Below are positions 31,834 to 40,283 of a stretch of DNA of 47,311 bases, one piece after another. A program made the position numbers and the translations under genes. The number at the start of each line of letters is the position of its first letter. The stretch's first letter is position 1. Below the pieces are notes generated by a model that saw nothing but the letters and a program-made list of their open reading frames with translations, was not told the origin of the DNA and searched no databases. The DNA comes from Deltaproteobacteria bacterium (GTDB taxonomy: Bacteria > UBA10199 > JADGCS01): contig JADGCS010000024.1 of NCBI GenBank assembly GCA_015228875.1, positions 1-47,311 of the forward strand, written 5' to 3'.

Positions 31834-33264
31834 TTAAAAAATCTTTTTGTACAGCGCAGAGAGACTCTTGATGAGCCCCAAGGGGGAGCGGAGTCTGTAA
31901 ATGTTGTTGGCAATAAAAGACGGTGACAGGAAAAATCTGCGGTTTGCCCTGCGGATCTCCTTTTCCATTTGTTCCTTCGAGATATGCGGAAGCGAGATCG
32001 TGGTCTCTTTTTGAACATCTATAGGGTAGTAGTCACCCTTGACAAAATAACCCTTTTCCTTGGAGAGTGTGTAATAGTCCGTGCCCGGAAAGGGGTTGCA
32101 GAGGCTGAACATGATCGAATCGGGTTTGAGCGCTATCACACCATCGATTGTTTTTCTTATGGTCTCGATGGTCTCTCTTTCGCTGGCACCGAGGAGGATA
32201 TTGAGTTTGGCAAAGATGCCCTCCTTCTTTAGAAGTTGGGTGGCCGATTGGATGGTCTCGACCCTGATGTTTTTTTTGATGTCGTCAAGGATAGACTGGT
32301 CGAGAGATTCCACGCCGATGTCTACATACTCGCAGCCCGCCTTGGCCATCTGATGGACCAGCGCTTCATCAAGGCTGTCCGCCCTTGCCAGACAACCCCA
32401 CGATAAATTGAGCCCCTCAAGGCCGTGGCAGATTTCCAAGACCCTTTTTTTGTTGATGGTAAATTCGTCATCGATAAAAGAGATGTGAGTGAAGCCGCTT
32501 TTTTTTAAGGTGCGCAGCTCCTTGAGGACATTTTGTGGGCTCCGTACACGGTACGGCGGTTTTTTGTTGTGTGTCTTTTTGTATTCGATCTCTGTGGCAA
32601 AGCTTAAAGAGTTGGGGACACAGAAAGAGCAGGGGTAGGGACATCCTCTGCTTGTGAGGACTACTGTAAACCGTTTGACGGGCGTTTTAAACTTTGGGTT
32701 AAAGTACCCCCCGTCGTCAATAAGGTGCCTTGCGGGAAACGGGATTGTGTCCAAATCTTTGATAGGTTCGGTAGCGGGATTAGCAACAACCTTGCCAGCC
32801 CTTAAATACGAGACGTTGGCGGCCTTTTCGGGTGTGTTGATGTGATCGATAAGGTCTGCGAGTGCAAAGTCCGGTTCTCCCCTCACACAGAAGATATCGG
32901 GCGCGATGATGTATTTTGAGTCATGACTGGTGGGGGCAGGGCCTATAAACACGATCTTTGCGCGGGGCTTCTGTCTCTTGATCCTGCTCACGGCGTTCAT
33001 GTCTGTGTCGTAGGACAGGTTGACCGCGTAGATGATGTAAACATCGGAGGTGTCGTGTTCTAAAAAGGCCACGAATTTGTGCTCGCCCCATTTTTTTAAC
33101 GGTGTGTTGATGTAACGCACCCTGTGACCTCTCTGTTCAAGCACGGCAGCCGCTGTCAGTAAAAAAATATTGGGCATTGCGTACAGGCCGTAGGTGCAGC
33201 CAAAAACGCGTTCGGGGATGCGCGAGTCTTTTGAGGGGGGCGGGTCTATAAAGGTGATGATCAT
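31834..33264 (-). CDS. B12-binding-domain radical SAM protein
   Basis: A 476-residue enzyme. The N-terminal half (about 1-180) is a cobalamin-binding-like Rossmann domain. The radical SAM domain follows with CPYPCSFC (Cys208, Cys212, Cys215), which holds the 4Fe-4S cluster, plus FIDDEFTINKKRV and CEYVDIGVESLDQSIL, which are typical of the BchE/P-methylase-type group. The product could be a methylation or rearrangement. Its start overlaps the GT2 stop by 4 bases (ATGA), placing it last in the minus-strand operon that begins with the PLP enzyme at 40092, or at least in a GT2-radical SAM unit. Confidence 0.9.
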   Translation of the reverse strand: MIITFIDPPPSKDSRIPERVFGCTYGLYAMPNIFLLTAAAVLEQRGHRVRYINTPLKKWGEHKFVAFLEHDTSDVYIIYAVNLSYDTDMNAVSRIKRQKPRAKIVFIGPAPTSHDSKYIIAPDIFCVRGEPDFALADLIDHINTPEKAANVSYLRAGKVVANPATEPIKDLDTIPFPARHLIDDGGYFNPKFKTPVKRFTVVLTSRGCPYPCSFCVPNSLSFATEIEYKKTHNKKPPYRVRSPQNVLKELRTLKKSGFTHISFIDDEFTINKKRVLEICHGLEGLNLSWGCLARADSLDEALVHQMAKAGCEYVDIGVESLDQSILDDIKKNIRVETIQSATQLLKKEGIFAKLNILLGASERETIETIRKTIDGVIALKPDSIMFSLCNPFPGTDYYTLSKEKGYFVKGDYYPIDVQKETTISLPHISKEQMEKEIRRANRRFFLSPSFIANNIYRLRSPLGLIKSLSALYKKIF

Positions 33265-34139
33265 TTTATTTGTTTATGCGGGTGAGGCTGATCGTTTGCT
33301 CCCACGACGTTTAAATGCCTGCGCACACCCTTTGTATAGATGTATCTGGTGGCCGGCGCGGGCAGGAGTCTCAATAAGAGTCTCAGACATGGGTGGAGGA
33401 GATACAATCCCAGACCGTGCAGTCTTAAGTTGCAAAAGACATAAAGGCGAAACTCGGACAGGGCCTTTTTAAGGCCCCTGCGTTTAAAGAATGCGTCCGT
33501 CACCCGCAGGCTGTAGAGGGGGGTGTCGAGGTTTGCCATCTCGATGTTTTGAGAGAGGGCCTTAAACCAGAGGCAGAGGTCTTCGTTGTAGTCAACCAGA
33601 TCGTATTTTTGTATCCTGGAAAACACCGCCTTTCTAAAGCACACCGTGGGGTGTGCAAAGGGCGAGGCCTTTTTGATGTACCCGCTGATGGCAGCAGTGT
33701 CGCGGGGGTAGGTTCTTGTCATGATCTGGTTCCCCGCAGAGTCAATCTCGTAGATCGCTGTGCCGAGGATCATGATCTGCGGGTTTAAATCCAGGTAGGC
33801 TACCTGTGTTTGAATTCTCTCAACGGTAGAGAGGTCGTCGCTGTCCATCCTAAAAATGTATTCTTCGTCGCCGAGTGCCGCGATGAGTTTGTTTAATGAC
33901 GCGGCAAGGCCGCTATTACTGTCGTTGCGGACAATAAGGTGCAGGGACTCTGTGTGCTTTGCAATGACGTCTTCGATGTGATGAGAAACGGGCCCGTCAA
34001 CGGCAAGGTAAACACGGATATTGGCAAACCCGTAGCTTTGGTCAAAGATCGACTGCAGTGCCGCATCAAACCAATCGGCACGGTCGTTGTTGTAGACGCA
34101 CATGAGTACGGCAACGGGTTTTGGTTTGTCAGGGTTCAT
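33261..34139 (-). CDS. Family 2 glycosyltransferase
   Basis: A 292-residue GT-A fold enzyme. VAVLMCVYNNDRADWFDAAL begins the nucleotide-sugar domain, FRMDSDD is the DxD metal-binding motif and DYNEDLCLWFKA carries the catalytic ED. A hydrophobic segment near residue 245 (LHGLGLYLLHPCLRLLLRLL) could contact the membrane. The sugar donor and acceptor are unknown. It ends overlapping the radical SAM start and lies 81 bases downstream of the epimerase gene. The gap 34140-34220 shows no feature. Confidence 0.9.
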   Translation of the reverse strand: MNPDKPKPVAVLMCVYNNDRADWFDAALQSIFDQSYGFANIRVYLAVDGPVSHHIEDVIAKHTESLHLIVRNDSNSGLAASLNKLIAALGDEEYIFRMDSDDLSTVERIQTQVAYLDLNPQIMILGTAIYEIDSAGNQIMTRTYPRDTAAISGYIKKASPFAHPTVCFRKAVFSRIQKYDLVDYNEDLCLWFKALSQNIEMANLDTPLYSLRVTDAFFKRRGLKKALSEFRLYVFCNLRLHGLGLYLLHPCLRLLLRLLPAPATRYIYTKGVRRHLNVVGANDQPHPHKQIK

Positions 34140-34220
34140 TTGGCACGTCTATACGATAAGGTTTATTTTCCATCAACTCACATTTAAGGATGCTTTTTCC
34201 CCACGCCCAAGTTTCCTTTT

Positions 34221-35276
34221 TCACGCCCCTAGTCCGGGCCTTCTGTTGGGGTACAGCACGCCGTTTTTAACCGTGATGATGTCCCGATAGGGGTCGTCCT
34301 TTATATCAAGAAAACTGTCGAGATCGGCATAATGCACGTTGGGGCGGGCAAGGGCAAAGTGGAGCCCTGCGGCTATGGCGAGGGAGGATTCGTCCATGCA
34401 GCCGATCATCACCTCCACCCCCGCTGCCTTGGCGACAGCGTTGATGTTGAGGGCCTCGGTAATCCCGCCGACCTTCATGAGTTTGATGTTGATCATGTCG
34501 GTAAGATCTTTTTTGGTGAGTCGAAAGACATCCTTGAGATTTTTGATGGCCTCATCTGCCATGATGGGGATGCGCACGTTGCGGGTGACACGACCGAGCA
34601 GATTTTCGTTGAGGACAGAGGTGGGCTGTTCGATGAGTTCTATTTTGGTCTTGCACGTCTTGTTAAAAAAATAAATGGCTTCGCTGGAATTGTAACCCTG
34701 ATTGGCATCAAACCTGATCTCGATCTTTGGACCCAGTGCCCGGCGCACCGCACGGACCCGCTTGATGTCGTCTTCGACACTTTGACCGCCCTTGATTTTG
34801 AGGGCCTTAAAACCCTGTCTTGCAAGGTGCCAGGCCTTTGAAACTGTCTCGTGCAGGGGCATGATCCCGATTGTTACACTGGTCTTGATGCAGTGTCTGT
34901 AACCACCCAGGTATTTGTAGAGCGGGACACCAGCCTGTTTGGCCATGAGATCGTAAAGCAGCATGTCCGCGAGGGCAAGGGCCGAGGGCTGCTGACGAAG
35001 ACGTTTTTTTAATTTTTCCTGCAGGGCAATGTATGTGAAAGGGTCGCTGTCTTTTAACAGGGGTTCGATGACATTGTGAAAGGCCTTCTCAACCGTCTCC
35101 GGTGTTTCTTTGGTGACGGCAAAGTCAGGTGCAGAGCAGGCAAGCCCGGTGATGCCTGATGCAGTCTGTGCGCTGACAAAGACATTCACGCAGCGGTCAA
35201 TGGTTTCGTAGGCGATGGTGTAGGGTTCTGTGAGCGTGAATTCCTGTCGCCATATGTCGAGTTTTTTTATTTTCAT
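34221..35276 (-). CDS. Enolase-superfamily epimerase (dipeptide epimerase / DgcA-like)
   Basis: A 351-residue muconate-lactonizing-enzyme subgroup protein. The acid-base Lys is in LKIKGG (K160, K162). Metal ligands are RFDANQGY (Asp190), LIEQP (Glu216) and MADEA (Asp241). INIKLMKVGG carries the second catalytic Lys, and GCMDES is the specificity loop typical of L-Ala-D/L-Glu epimerases. In marine Proteobacteria proteins of this type next to a DUF1611 gene (DgcA with DgcN) racemise N-acetyl-D-glutamate. Here a DUF1611 gene lies two genes upstream. Substrates are therefore either Ala-Glu-type dipeptides or N-acylglutamate. Confidence 0.88.
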   Translation of the reverse strand: MKIKKLDIWRQEFTLTEPYTIAYETIDRCVNVFVSAQTASGITGLACSAPDFAVTKETPETVEKAFHNVIEPLLKDSDPFTYIALQEKLKKRLRQQPSALALADMLLYDLMAKQAGVPLYKYLGGYRHCIKTSVTIGIMPLHETVSKAWHLARQGFKALKIKGGQSVEDDIKRVRAVRRALGPKIEIRFDANQGYNSSEAIYFFNKTCKTKIELIEQPTSVLNENLLGRVTRNVRIPIMADEAIKNLKDVFRLTKKDLTDMINIKLMKVGGITEALNINAVAKAAGVEVMIGCMDESSLAIAAGLHFALARPNVHYADLDSFLDIKDDPYRDIITVKNGVLYPNRRPGLGA

Positions 35277-35313
35277 GAAGAATCATCCTGGATGCGCAGT
35301 TGAAGAGTACAGG

Positions 35314-35424
35314 GCGACAGGAGATACGGGATTTAATTGGTTTCTGCGCGACTTCCCGTGCTTCACCTGCTCGTTGCGCAACTCTGACTCTCCGAACCCA
35401 ATTAAATCCCGTATCTCCTGTCGC
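35314..35424. repeat. Element with perfect 27-bp inverted repeats inside the epimerase operon
   Basis: Arms 35314-35340 and 35398-35424 are exact reverse complements (left arm starts GCGACAGGAGATACGGG). The 57 bases between contain further short inverted pieces (CTGCGC, TTGCGCAA). It fills most of the 179-base gap between the fusion gene and the epimerase gene. The flank AGTTGAAGAGTACAGGGCG resembles AGTTGAAGAATACAAGGCG at about 14891. No ORF. Confidence 0.85.
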
Positions 35425-35455
35425 TTAGGGCGTTTTATTTGCGTTCTTATAATCA

Positions 35456-37804
35456 TCAGTAGCGTTTTTGAAAAAGGTCGTGGATCTCGCTCTTGGTGAC
35501 CTCTTCGACAAACTGGACCAGGTGCGAGATGATAATCTCCCATATCTTGTTGCCTTTTTTTGCTGAGGCCTTTTGAGGGTTGCCCATCACCCCGGTGCGG
35601 GAAAGCCTTTTGGTACGCACATACCAGGGGACACCGTGGGATGAAAAATTCATGTAGGAACTGGCAAAATTGAGGGTGTTGTCTCTGGCCTTTTGTATTT
35701 TGACCAGCTCCGGTCTCAAGGCAAGTGTGGTGCTGGTTTCTATCTCTCCCGCATGAATATCGTTTGGTGTTTCGATAAGACCGCCGACATCGGCATCACT
35801 GGTTTCTCCGCTTTCGATACAGACAAAAATGTGGGCATCGCGGTTGATCATTTGTGCAGCGTAGTTAAGGGTGGGGCCGTTGTCCCCATGACCGTTGAGC
35901 AGGATGAGTTTTTTTATACCGTGCCGTGCGAGGTTGATGCCGATATCGTACACATAAAGGCCTAAGGCATTGTTGGTCACACTTAGAGTTCCCCTGAAAT
36001 CTTCGTGGTGGTAAGAAACCCCGTAAGGGATGGCGGGCAGGACAAAAGGCCTGGGACTGGAACAGATCTCGGCGACCCTTTGTGCGAGGTATTTGATATC
36101 GTAGTAGTCAACATCGACGGGCAGGTGAGTCCCATGCTGTTCGATAGAACCGCAGGGGAGTATCGCCGTATCCACTTTTTTAAGGCGCGCGTCAATTTCC
36201 TCCCACGTCATGGCCTCCCACATGAATTTTTCGGAGCCATCCTGTGTGTGAATGGCTGATTTGTCGTGGGTCTTGATGATGTTAAACACATAAGGCTGAT
36301 TGATAAACCCCGATTCAAGGATGTCGGTTTCTTCCCATTTGTTCTGCTTTCGCACTACGGCCCCTTTGGCGTACTGGGAGAGAAGTGTCAGGAGCTCTTC
36401 GCGGATGTCTTCGGGGATCTCGGTGATCAGGCTGTGTTCCCTGTCAAACCTGAGTTTCATGATCTGCGGGTTTTCTTTTGCAAGACGTTTGACCTGTTCT
36501 GTTGCCTGTAAAAGATTCTTTTCGTGCAACAGATAATAAAGATGAGAGGCCTCGGCGCTCATTTGTTTTACAGAATGACTGGAGAGCTTGGATAAAAGAT
36601 GGGTGATCTGGTTTTGATCGTAACCGCAGAGGGCCGGGTCGTGGCCAAGCGCCTTGAGCATCCCGACAATCCTGCGGCATTTTTCGCAGTCACCGCAGGG
36701 GAGGATGCGCCCGTCTTTTTCGTGGGCCGAATGGCACGACACCTGCAGCGCAAGCAGGTTGGGATAGCGCCTTGTTAAAATATCCTGAATGAGCAGCTCG
36801 GAGGTTGGACGCAGGATGGAGAACTGATTGAGCATCCATCCTTTTTTAAAATAATAACGGGTGAGGGTGTTGTCGAAATAGCGGCTCTGGTCATAGACCG
36901 CGTTGTAATGAGTGATCCCTTTAAAATTGCTTTTTTGTGTAGAGTCGTATTCGTCACCAATGAGGATACGGCCGGCATTTCGGGCAAAGGCAAGTGGCAG
37001 CGCCCCAAAAATAAAGACCGCGACTGTCCAGAGCCTGATGGGGTAGATGTCGGCGCTCACGCGACTAAAATCGGCCCGGATAAAGGGCATGAGCCTTACA
37101 AACCAGGCGAAAATCCGGTCACTGTTGCACCAGACACGCACAGTATTGGCGTCGTGTTCTTTAAAATAACGGTAGGTGTTAAGGGCCGTGAACCAGTGTT
37201 TGCCGGATTCATTTATAAAGACGGGGTGCACGGTTTTTTTAAGTTCTTTGATCAGACCGTAAGTGAGCAGGCTGTCCTTGCCGCCGCTGCTCAAGATGAT
37301 GTAATCATCTTTTTTGTGTTCGTGGCGGCTTGATTTTGAGAGTGTGTCTGTTTTTTTCTGTTGCTTAAAATTTATTTTGGCGCGGGTGTACTGCGGTTTT
37401 TTTTGGACAACAAAATTTTTAAAATCCTGATTGAGGAAAGGGTTGTCAAACAGAAACTTGTTGACATAAATTTCCCGCGAGGTGTTTTCGATCATGTCGT
37501 GGATGAAGCGTTTGTCTGTATCGTCAAAGACACCTTCGAGTATAATTTCTTTGCAGAAAAGGCCGTAATTAAGCGCCACCTGCAGCCCTATCATGGTCGC
37601 GAGATTGAGGCTTTGCAGGTCTTCCGGGTTAAACACGGGTTCGTCATATTTGTAGACGAGTTCGTTTAAGTGTGTTTCCCCGCTTAAGGTGATGATCTTG
37701 TAGGGGGTGGTGAGTTTGTTCTGCTCGAGTTTGACAGGACCCACATGGAGCTGTTTAAACACAACAAGTGATTCGAGACTGTTTTTGTTTTGTGACGGGT
37801 TCAT
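35456..37804 (-). CDS. Fusion: MurL-like PP-loop domain plus creatininase-family amidohydrolase
   Basis: A 782-residue single ORF. Residues about 1-430 resemble MurL, the ATP-dependent epimerase of UDP-MurNAc-L-Ala-L-Glu in Xanthomonas: a PP-loop LSSGGKDS (171-178), SILRPTSELLIQDIL (about 329-343) and a CGDCEKC cysteine pair block (370-376). Residues about 528-782 are a creatininase-fold metal-dependent hydrolase with CGSIEQHGTHLPVDVDYYD, YHHEDFRGTLS, LLNGHGDNG and HAGEIETS, the complete ligand set. The start ATG 37804 overlaps the DUF1611 stop. The fusion suggests ATP-activated carboxylate chemistry coupled to amide hydrolysis. Which substrate is unknown. Confidence 0.85.
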   Translation of the reverse strand: MNPSQNKNSLESLVVFKQLHVGPVKLEQNKLTTPYKIITLSGETHLNELVYKYDEPVFNPEDLQSLNLATMIGLQVALNYGLFCKEIILEGVFDDTDKRFIHDMIENTSREIYVNKFLFDNPFLNQDFKNFVVQKKPQYTRAKINFKQQKKTDTLSKSSRHEHKKDDYIILSSGGKDSLLTYGLIKELKKTVHPVFINESGKHWFTALNTYRYFKEHDANTVRVWCNSDRIFAWFVRLMPFIRADFSRVSADIYPIRLWTVAVFIFGALPLAFARNAGRILIGDEYDSTQKSNFKGITHYNAVYDQSRYFDNTLTRYYFKKGWMLNQFSILRPTSELLIQDILTRRYPNLLALQVSCHSAHEKDGRILPCGDCEKCRRIVGMLKALGHDPALCGYDQNQITHLLSKLSSHSVKQMSAEASHLYYLLHEKNLLQATEQVKRLAKENPQIMKLRFDREHSLITEIPEDIREELLTLLSQYAKGAVVRKQNKWEETDILESGFINQPYVFNIIKTHDKSAIHTQDGSEKFMWEAMTWEEIDARLKKVDTAILPCGSIEQHGTHLPVDVDYYDIKYLAQRVAEICSSPRPFVLPAIPYGVSYHHEDFRGTLSVTNNALGLYVYDIGINLARHGIKKLILLNGHGDNGPTLNYAAQMINRDAHIFVCIESGETSDADVGGLIETPNDIHAGEIETSTTLALRPELVKIQKARDNTLNFASSYMNFSSHGVPWYVRTKRLSRTGVMGNPQKASAKKGNKIWEIIISHLVQFVEEVTKSEIHDLFQKRY

Positions 37805-38868
37805 TTTTTGGCAAGGTTTTTAATAAGGGTTATGAGCGGGTTGATGTCTTCCCACAGGACATCAAAGGCAGGGATGTTGTGTTGTGTTTCGATCTGTTTT
37901 TTGAGAGCGGGGAGATCGTTTTTTACCATGCCTTCGTGGTTGAGGGTGACGGCAATCACTTTGGCCTTTGAGATCATTTCAAGAGCTGCAATCTGTGTGT
38001 GGAGATCCTGAATGGGGTATCCGGGAAAACCATCGTACTCTTTTCGTTTTGGGGCATGCTGCAGGATGATGTATTCTGGTCTGGCAGCCGCGAGGATCTC
38101 ATAGCCGCCGGGATAAGCAGGATTCATGAGGCTTCCCTGACCCTCGATAAGAATGCAATCGGGTTTTTGCTCGCACCAGGCTTGATAGACTATATTTTCG
38201 ATTTCGCCGGTCATAAAATCGCTGATCAGCGCGTCAACAAGGATGGTGTATTTTACGCCCTGCAGCCACGCGGTCTGGCCTGTGCCAATCATGATGGCCT
38301 TGATGTTTTGTGCGTTAAGGGCCTGTGTCAGTTTGACAGTTGTTGTGCGTTTGCCGATCGCGGAGTCTGTGCCGAGGACGGCAATTTTTGGGCACCGGAC
38401 TTTTTCGATGTCCCCCGTAAAAAAATGAAGTGTGCTGCTTGGCTTTGGTTTGCGGATGTCGCGGATGATGGCATGATGCTCTGATGCGAGTCGTGAGAGG
38501 TCGGGGTCCTCTGAGAGGAGGTCATGCAGCCCGCAGTCGACGTTAAGCCCGTGACAGAGGGCGGTGATGACTGCTTCTCGGGCATATGCGGGCAGACGGC
38601 CGCCGTCGGGGGCGAGGCCGATCACCAGATGGGTGGGTTTTTCTGCGGCATTTTTAATGGCCGAGACAACGGAGTCGTACACAGGGACGTTGCCAGGGGT
38701 ATCGTCGAGAATCTTCAGGGCATCCTGACCTGCGTAGCGGCTGTCAACAACAGACAACACTTTGTAACGTGAGGTGTGGCGTGCCAGACCGTGCGCTGTT
38801 TTGCCGTTGGGGGTATTAAAAGCGCCTTCGCAGTAGACAATGGCACGGCCTTCATGTTCGTGATTCAT
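37801..38868 (-). CDS. DUF1611 family protein, DgcN-like
   Basis: A 355-residue DUF1611 protein. The N-terminal Rossmann-like domain contains VIGLAPDGGRLP (82-93), and the C-terminal P-loop domain has GTDSAIGKRTTT (166-177), then GTGQTAWL and LIEGQGSLMNPAY. This two-domain layout is DUF1611. DgcN, a DUF1611 member, is reported as a D-glutamate N-acetyltransferase working with DgcA. A matching epimerase is two genes downstream. GGAGAG precedes ATG 38868. Its stop overlaps the fusion gene's start by 4 bases. Confidence 0.88.
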   Translation of the reverse strand: MNHEHEGRAIVYCEGAFNTPNGKTAHGLARHTSRYKVLSVVDSRYAGQDALKILDDTPGNVPVYDSVVSAIKNAAEKPTHLVIGLAPDGGRLPAYAREAVITALCHGLNVDCGLHDLLSEDPDLSRLASEHHAIIRDIRKPKPSSTLHFFTGDIEKVRCPKIAVLGTDSAIGKRTTTVKLTQALNAQNIKAIMIGTGQTAWLQGVKYTILVDALISDFMTGEIENIVYQAWCEQKPDCILIEGQGSLMNPAYPGGYEILAAARPEYIILQHAPKRKEYDGFPGYPIQDLHTQIAALEMISKAKVIAVTLNHEGMVKNDLPALKKQIETQHNIPAFDVLWEDINPLITLIKNLAKK

Positions 38869-38898
38869 AGGGTGCTCTCCCGTTTGAGGCCCTTGAGG

Positions 38899-40092
38899 TT
38901 ATTTTCTGCCGGTGAGAACAGCAACATAACGGTCTGGTTCAAGGGGCGTCTTTTGGTGAAGATCTAAAAGGGCGGCAAGGCCGACGGTGGAGGCCGGCAG
39001 GACGTGCAGGCCCTCTTTTATTTTTAATTTTTTTGTGTACATCATCATGGTCTCGTCACTGATGTCGTAAGCTGATCCATTGGAATTTTTAAGGGCATAC
39101 AGGGCCTCGTCCCCGTCAAAGCTGTGCCAGTTGATCAGGGGTTCGTTGATTCTGTTTTCTGTGATTTTTGTCTGGTCGAGGTCCATACAGGTGAGGTAAC
39201 CCTTTTGGTACGAATAAACGATGGGGTTTTTTTTGTAGGATGAGGCTGCGATCATCCTGGGTATGCGCGAGGTCTTGCCGCGTTTGTACAGACTGGCGAA
39301 ACCACGGTAAATGCCGGCAAACATCGTGCCGTTGGAGACCGGCGCCGCTATGATTTTTGGGGCGTCTCTTAAGGTGTCGTAAATTTCGTGGGCGATTTGT
39401 GCGTAGGTCATGAGCTGTTGGGATGTATTGAGACCGCCGGGGTTGGCGTCGTACCATCCGTATTTGCTGGCCTGCACGGCAGAGTAACGCACGGCGTCCT
39501 CGTAGGTCCCCTTGACTTTTTCGATGATGGCACCCGCTTTTTCCATCTCGCCCAGGCGCAGTGTGTGAAAGGTCTCGGGGATAAAAATATAACACTTAAG
39601 GCCGGCGAGATTGGCGGCAAGTGCGACAGCGGCGCCATAGTTGCCACAGGTTGAGCAGGCAATGGTGTCATAGTCGCGCCTGACGGCATCGAGACACTGC
39701 GCAAAGGCGATGCGATCCTTTTGTGTCCCCGTGGGATTTGAACCCTCGAATTTAATATAGAGCTGTCTTAAGCCTGTTTCTCTCTCGAGGTTGCGTGCAC
39801 GCAGGAGTGTTGTGTCGCCGATGTCGAGGTCGATGATGTCCTCGTAGGACTCGATACGATCGACGAGTGAAAGGGTTTTGTCCTTGACGAACCTGCTGAG
39901 TTGAAAGGACTCGTTGGATACCGCATTATCAAGGCTTGTAGCGCCATCGAGCAGGGGATGAATGGAGCTTTCCTGATGGGCTGTGAGGGCTGAAAGATGG
40001 TTTGTCTCCGGGTTTGCAGCGTGGTCTGCCTCTGTATTTGCAGCACTATCCGCTTCATGACTCACGTCCTGACATGTGGTGGTCTGTTGCAC
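38899..40092 (-). CDS. Fold-type II PLP enzyme, threonine synthase-like
   Basis: A 397-residue protein. YIKFEGSNPTGTQKDRIAFA carries the PLP-binding Lys (about Lys125) in the NPTGsxKDR context of threonine synthases and related lyases. ACSTCGNYGAAVALAANLAG is the phosphate-adjacent S-x-G-N-x-G-A-x-x-A-A-A motif, and APVSNGTMFAGI is the glycine-rich cofactor phosphate loop. It ends ASTVGLAAL. The N-terminal 60 residues are polar and not typical. It starts at GTG 40092 (another GTG lies at codon 10). It heads the operon, so an amino-acid lyase, dehydratase or synthase making a substrate for the downstream enzymes is plausible. Confidence 0.85.
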   Translation of the reverse strand: MQQTTTCQDVSHEADSAANTEADHAANPETNHLSALTAHQESSIHPLLDGATSLDNAVSNESFQLSRFVKDKTLSLVDRIESYEDIIDLDIGDTTLLRARNLERETGLRQLYIKFEGSNPTGTQKDRIAFAQCLDAVRRDYDTIACSTCGNYGAAVALAANLAGLKCYIFIPETFHTLRLGEMEKAGAIIEKVKGTYEDAVRYSAVQASKYGWYDANPGGLNTSQQLMTYAQIAHEIYDTLRDAPKIIAAPVSNGTMFAGIYRGFASLYKRGKTSRIPRMIAASSYKKNPIVYSYQKGYLTCMDLDQTKITENRINEPLINWHSFDGDEALYALKNSNGSAYDISDETMMMYTKKLKIKEGLHVLPASTVGLAALLDLHQKTPLEPDRYVAVLTGRK

Positions 40093-40128
40093 TTTTGGCC
40101 CCTTGTTGAAAGGTTGTCTTTGCGATTG

Positions 40129-40156
40129 ATTCTAATCAAAATTAATATTTTGACAA
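40129..40156 (-). promoter_or_regulatory. Probable promoter of the PLP enzyme-DgcN-fusion-epimerase operon
   Basis: On the minus strand TTGTCA (40151-40156), a 16-base spacer and TAGAAT (40129-40134), placing the transcription start roughly 30 bases before the GTG at 40092. The region is AT-rich and divergent from the MscS-type gene. Confidence 0.5.
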
Positions 40157-40283
40157 TAGATATATTGAGACAGGTTGCAGTTTTTTTGATTGGTTTTTTT
40201 ATTTTTGAGTTTTAAGAGAATCCGGTTATATGAGGCCCCTAGGTGAGATACGAGAAGCGCTGGTTTTGTTACGGGAGAAAAAA

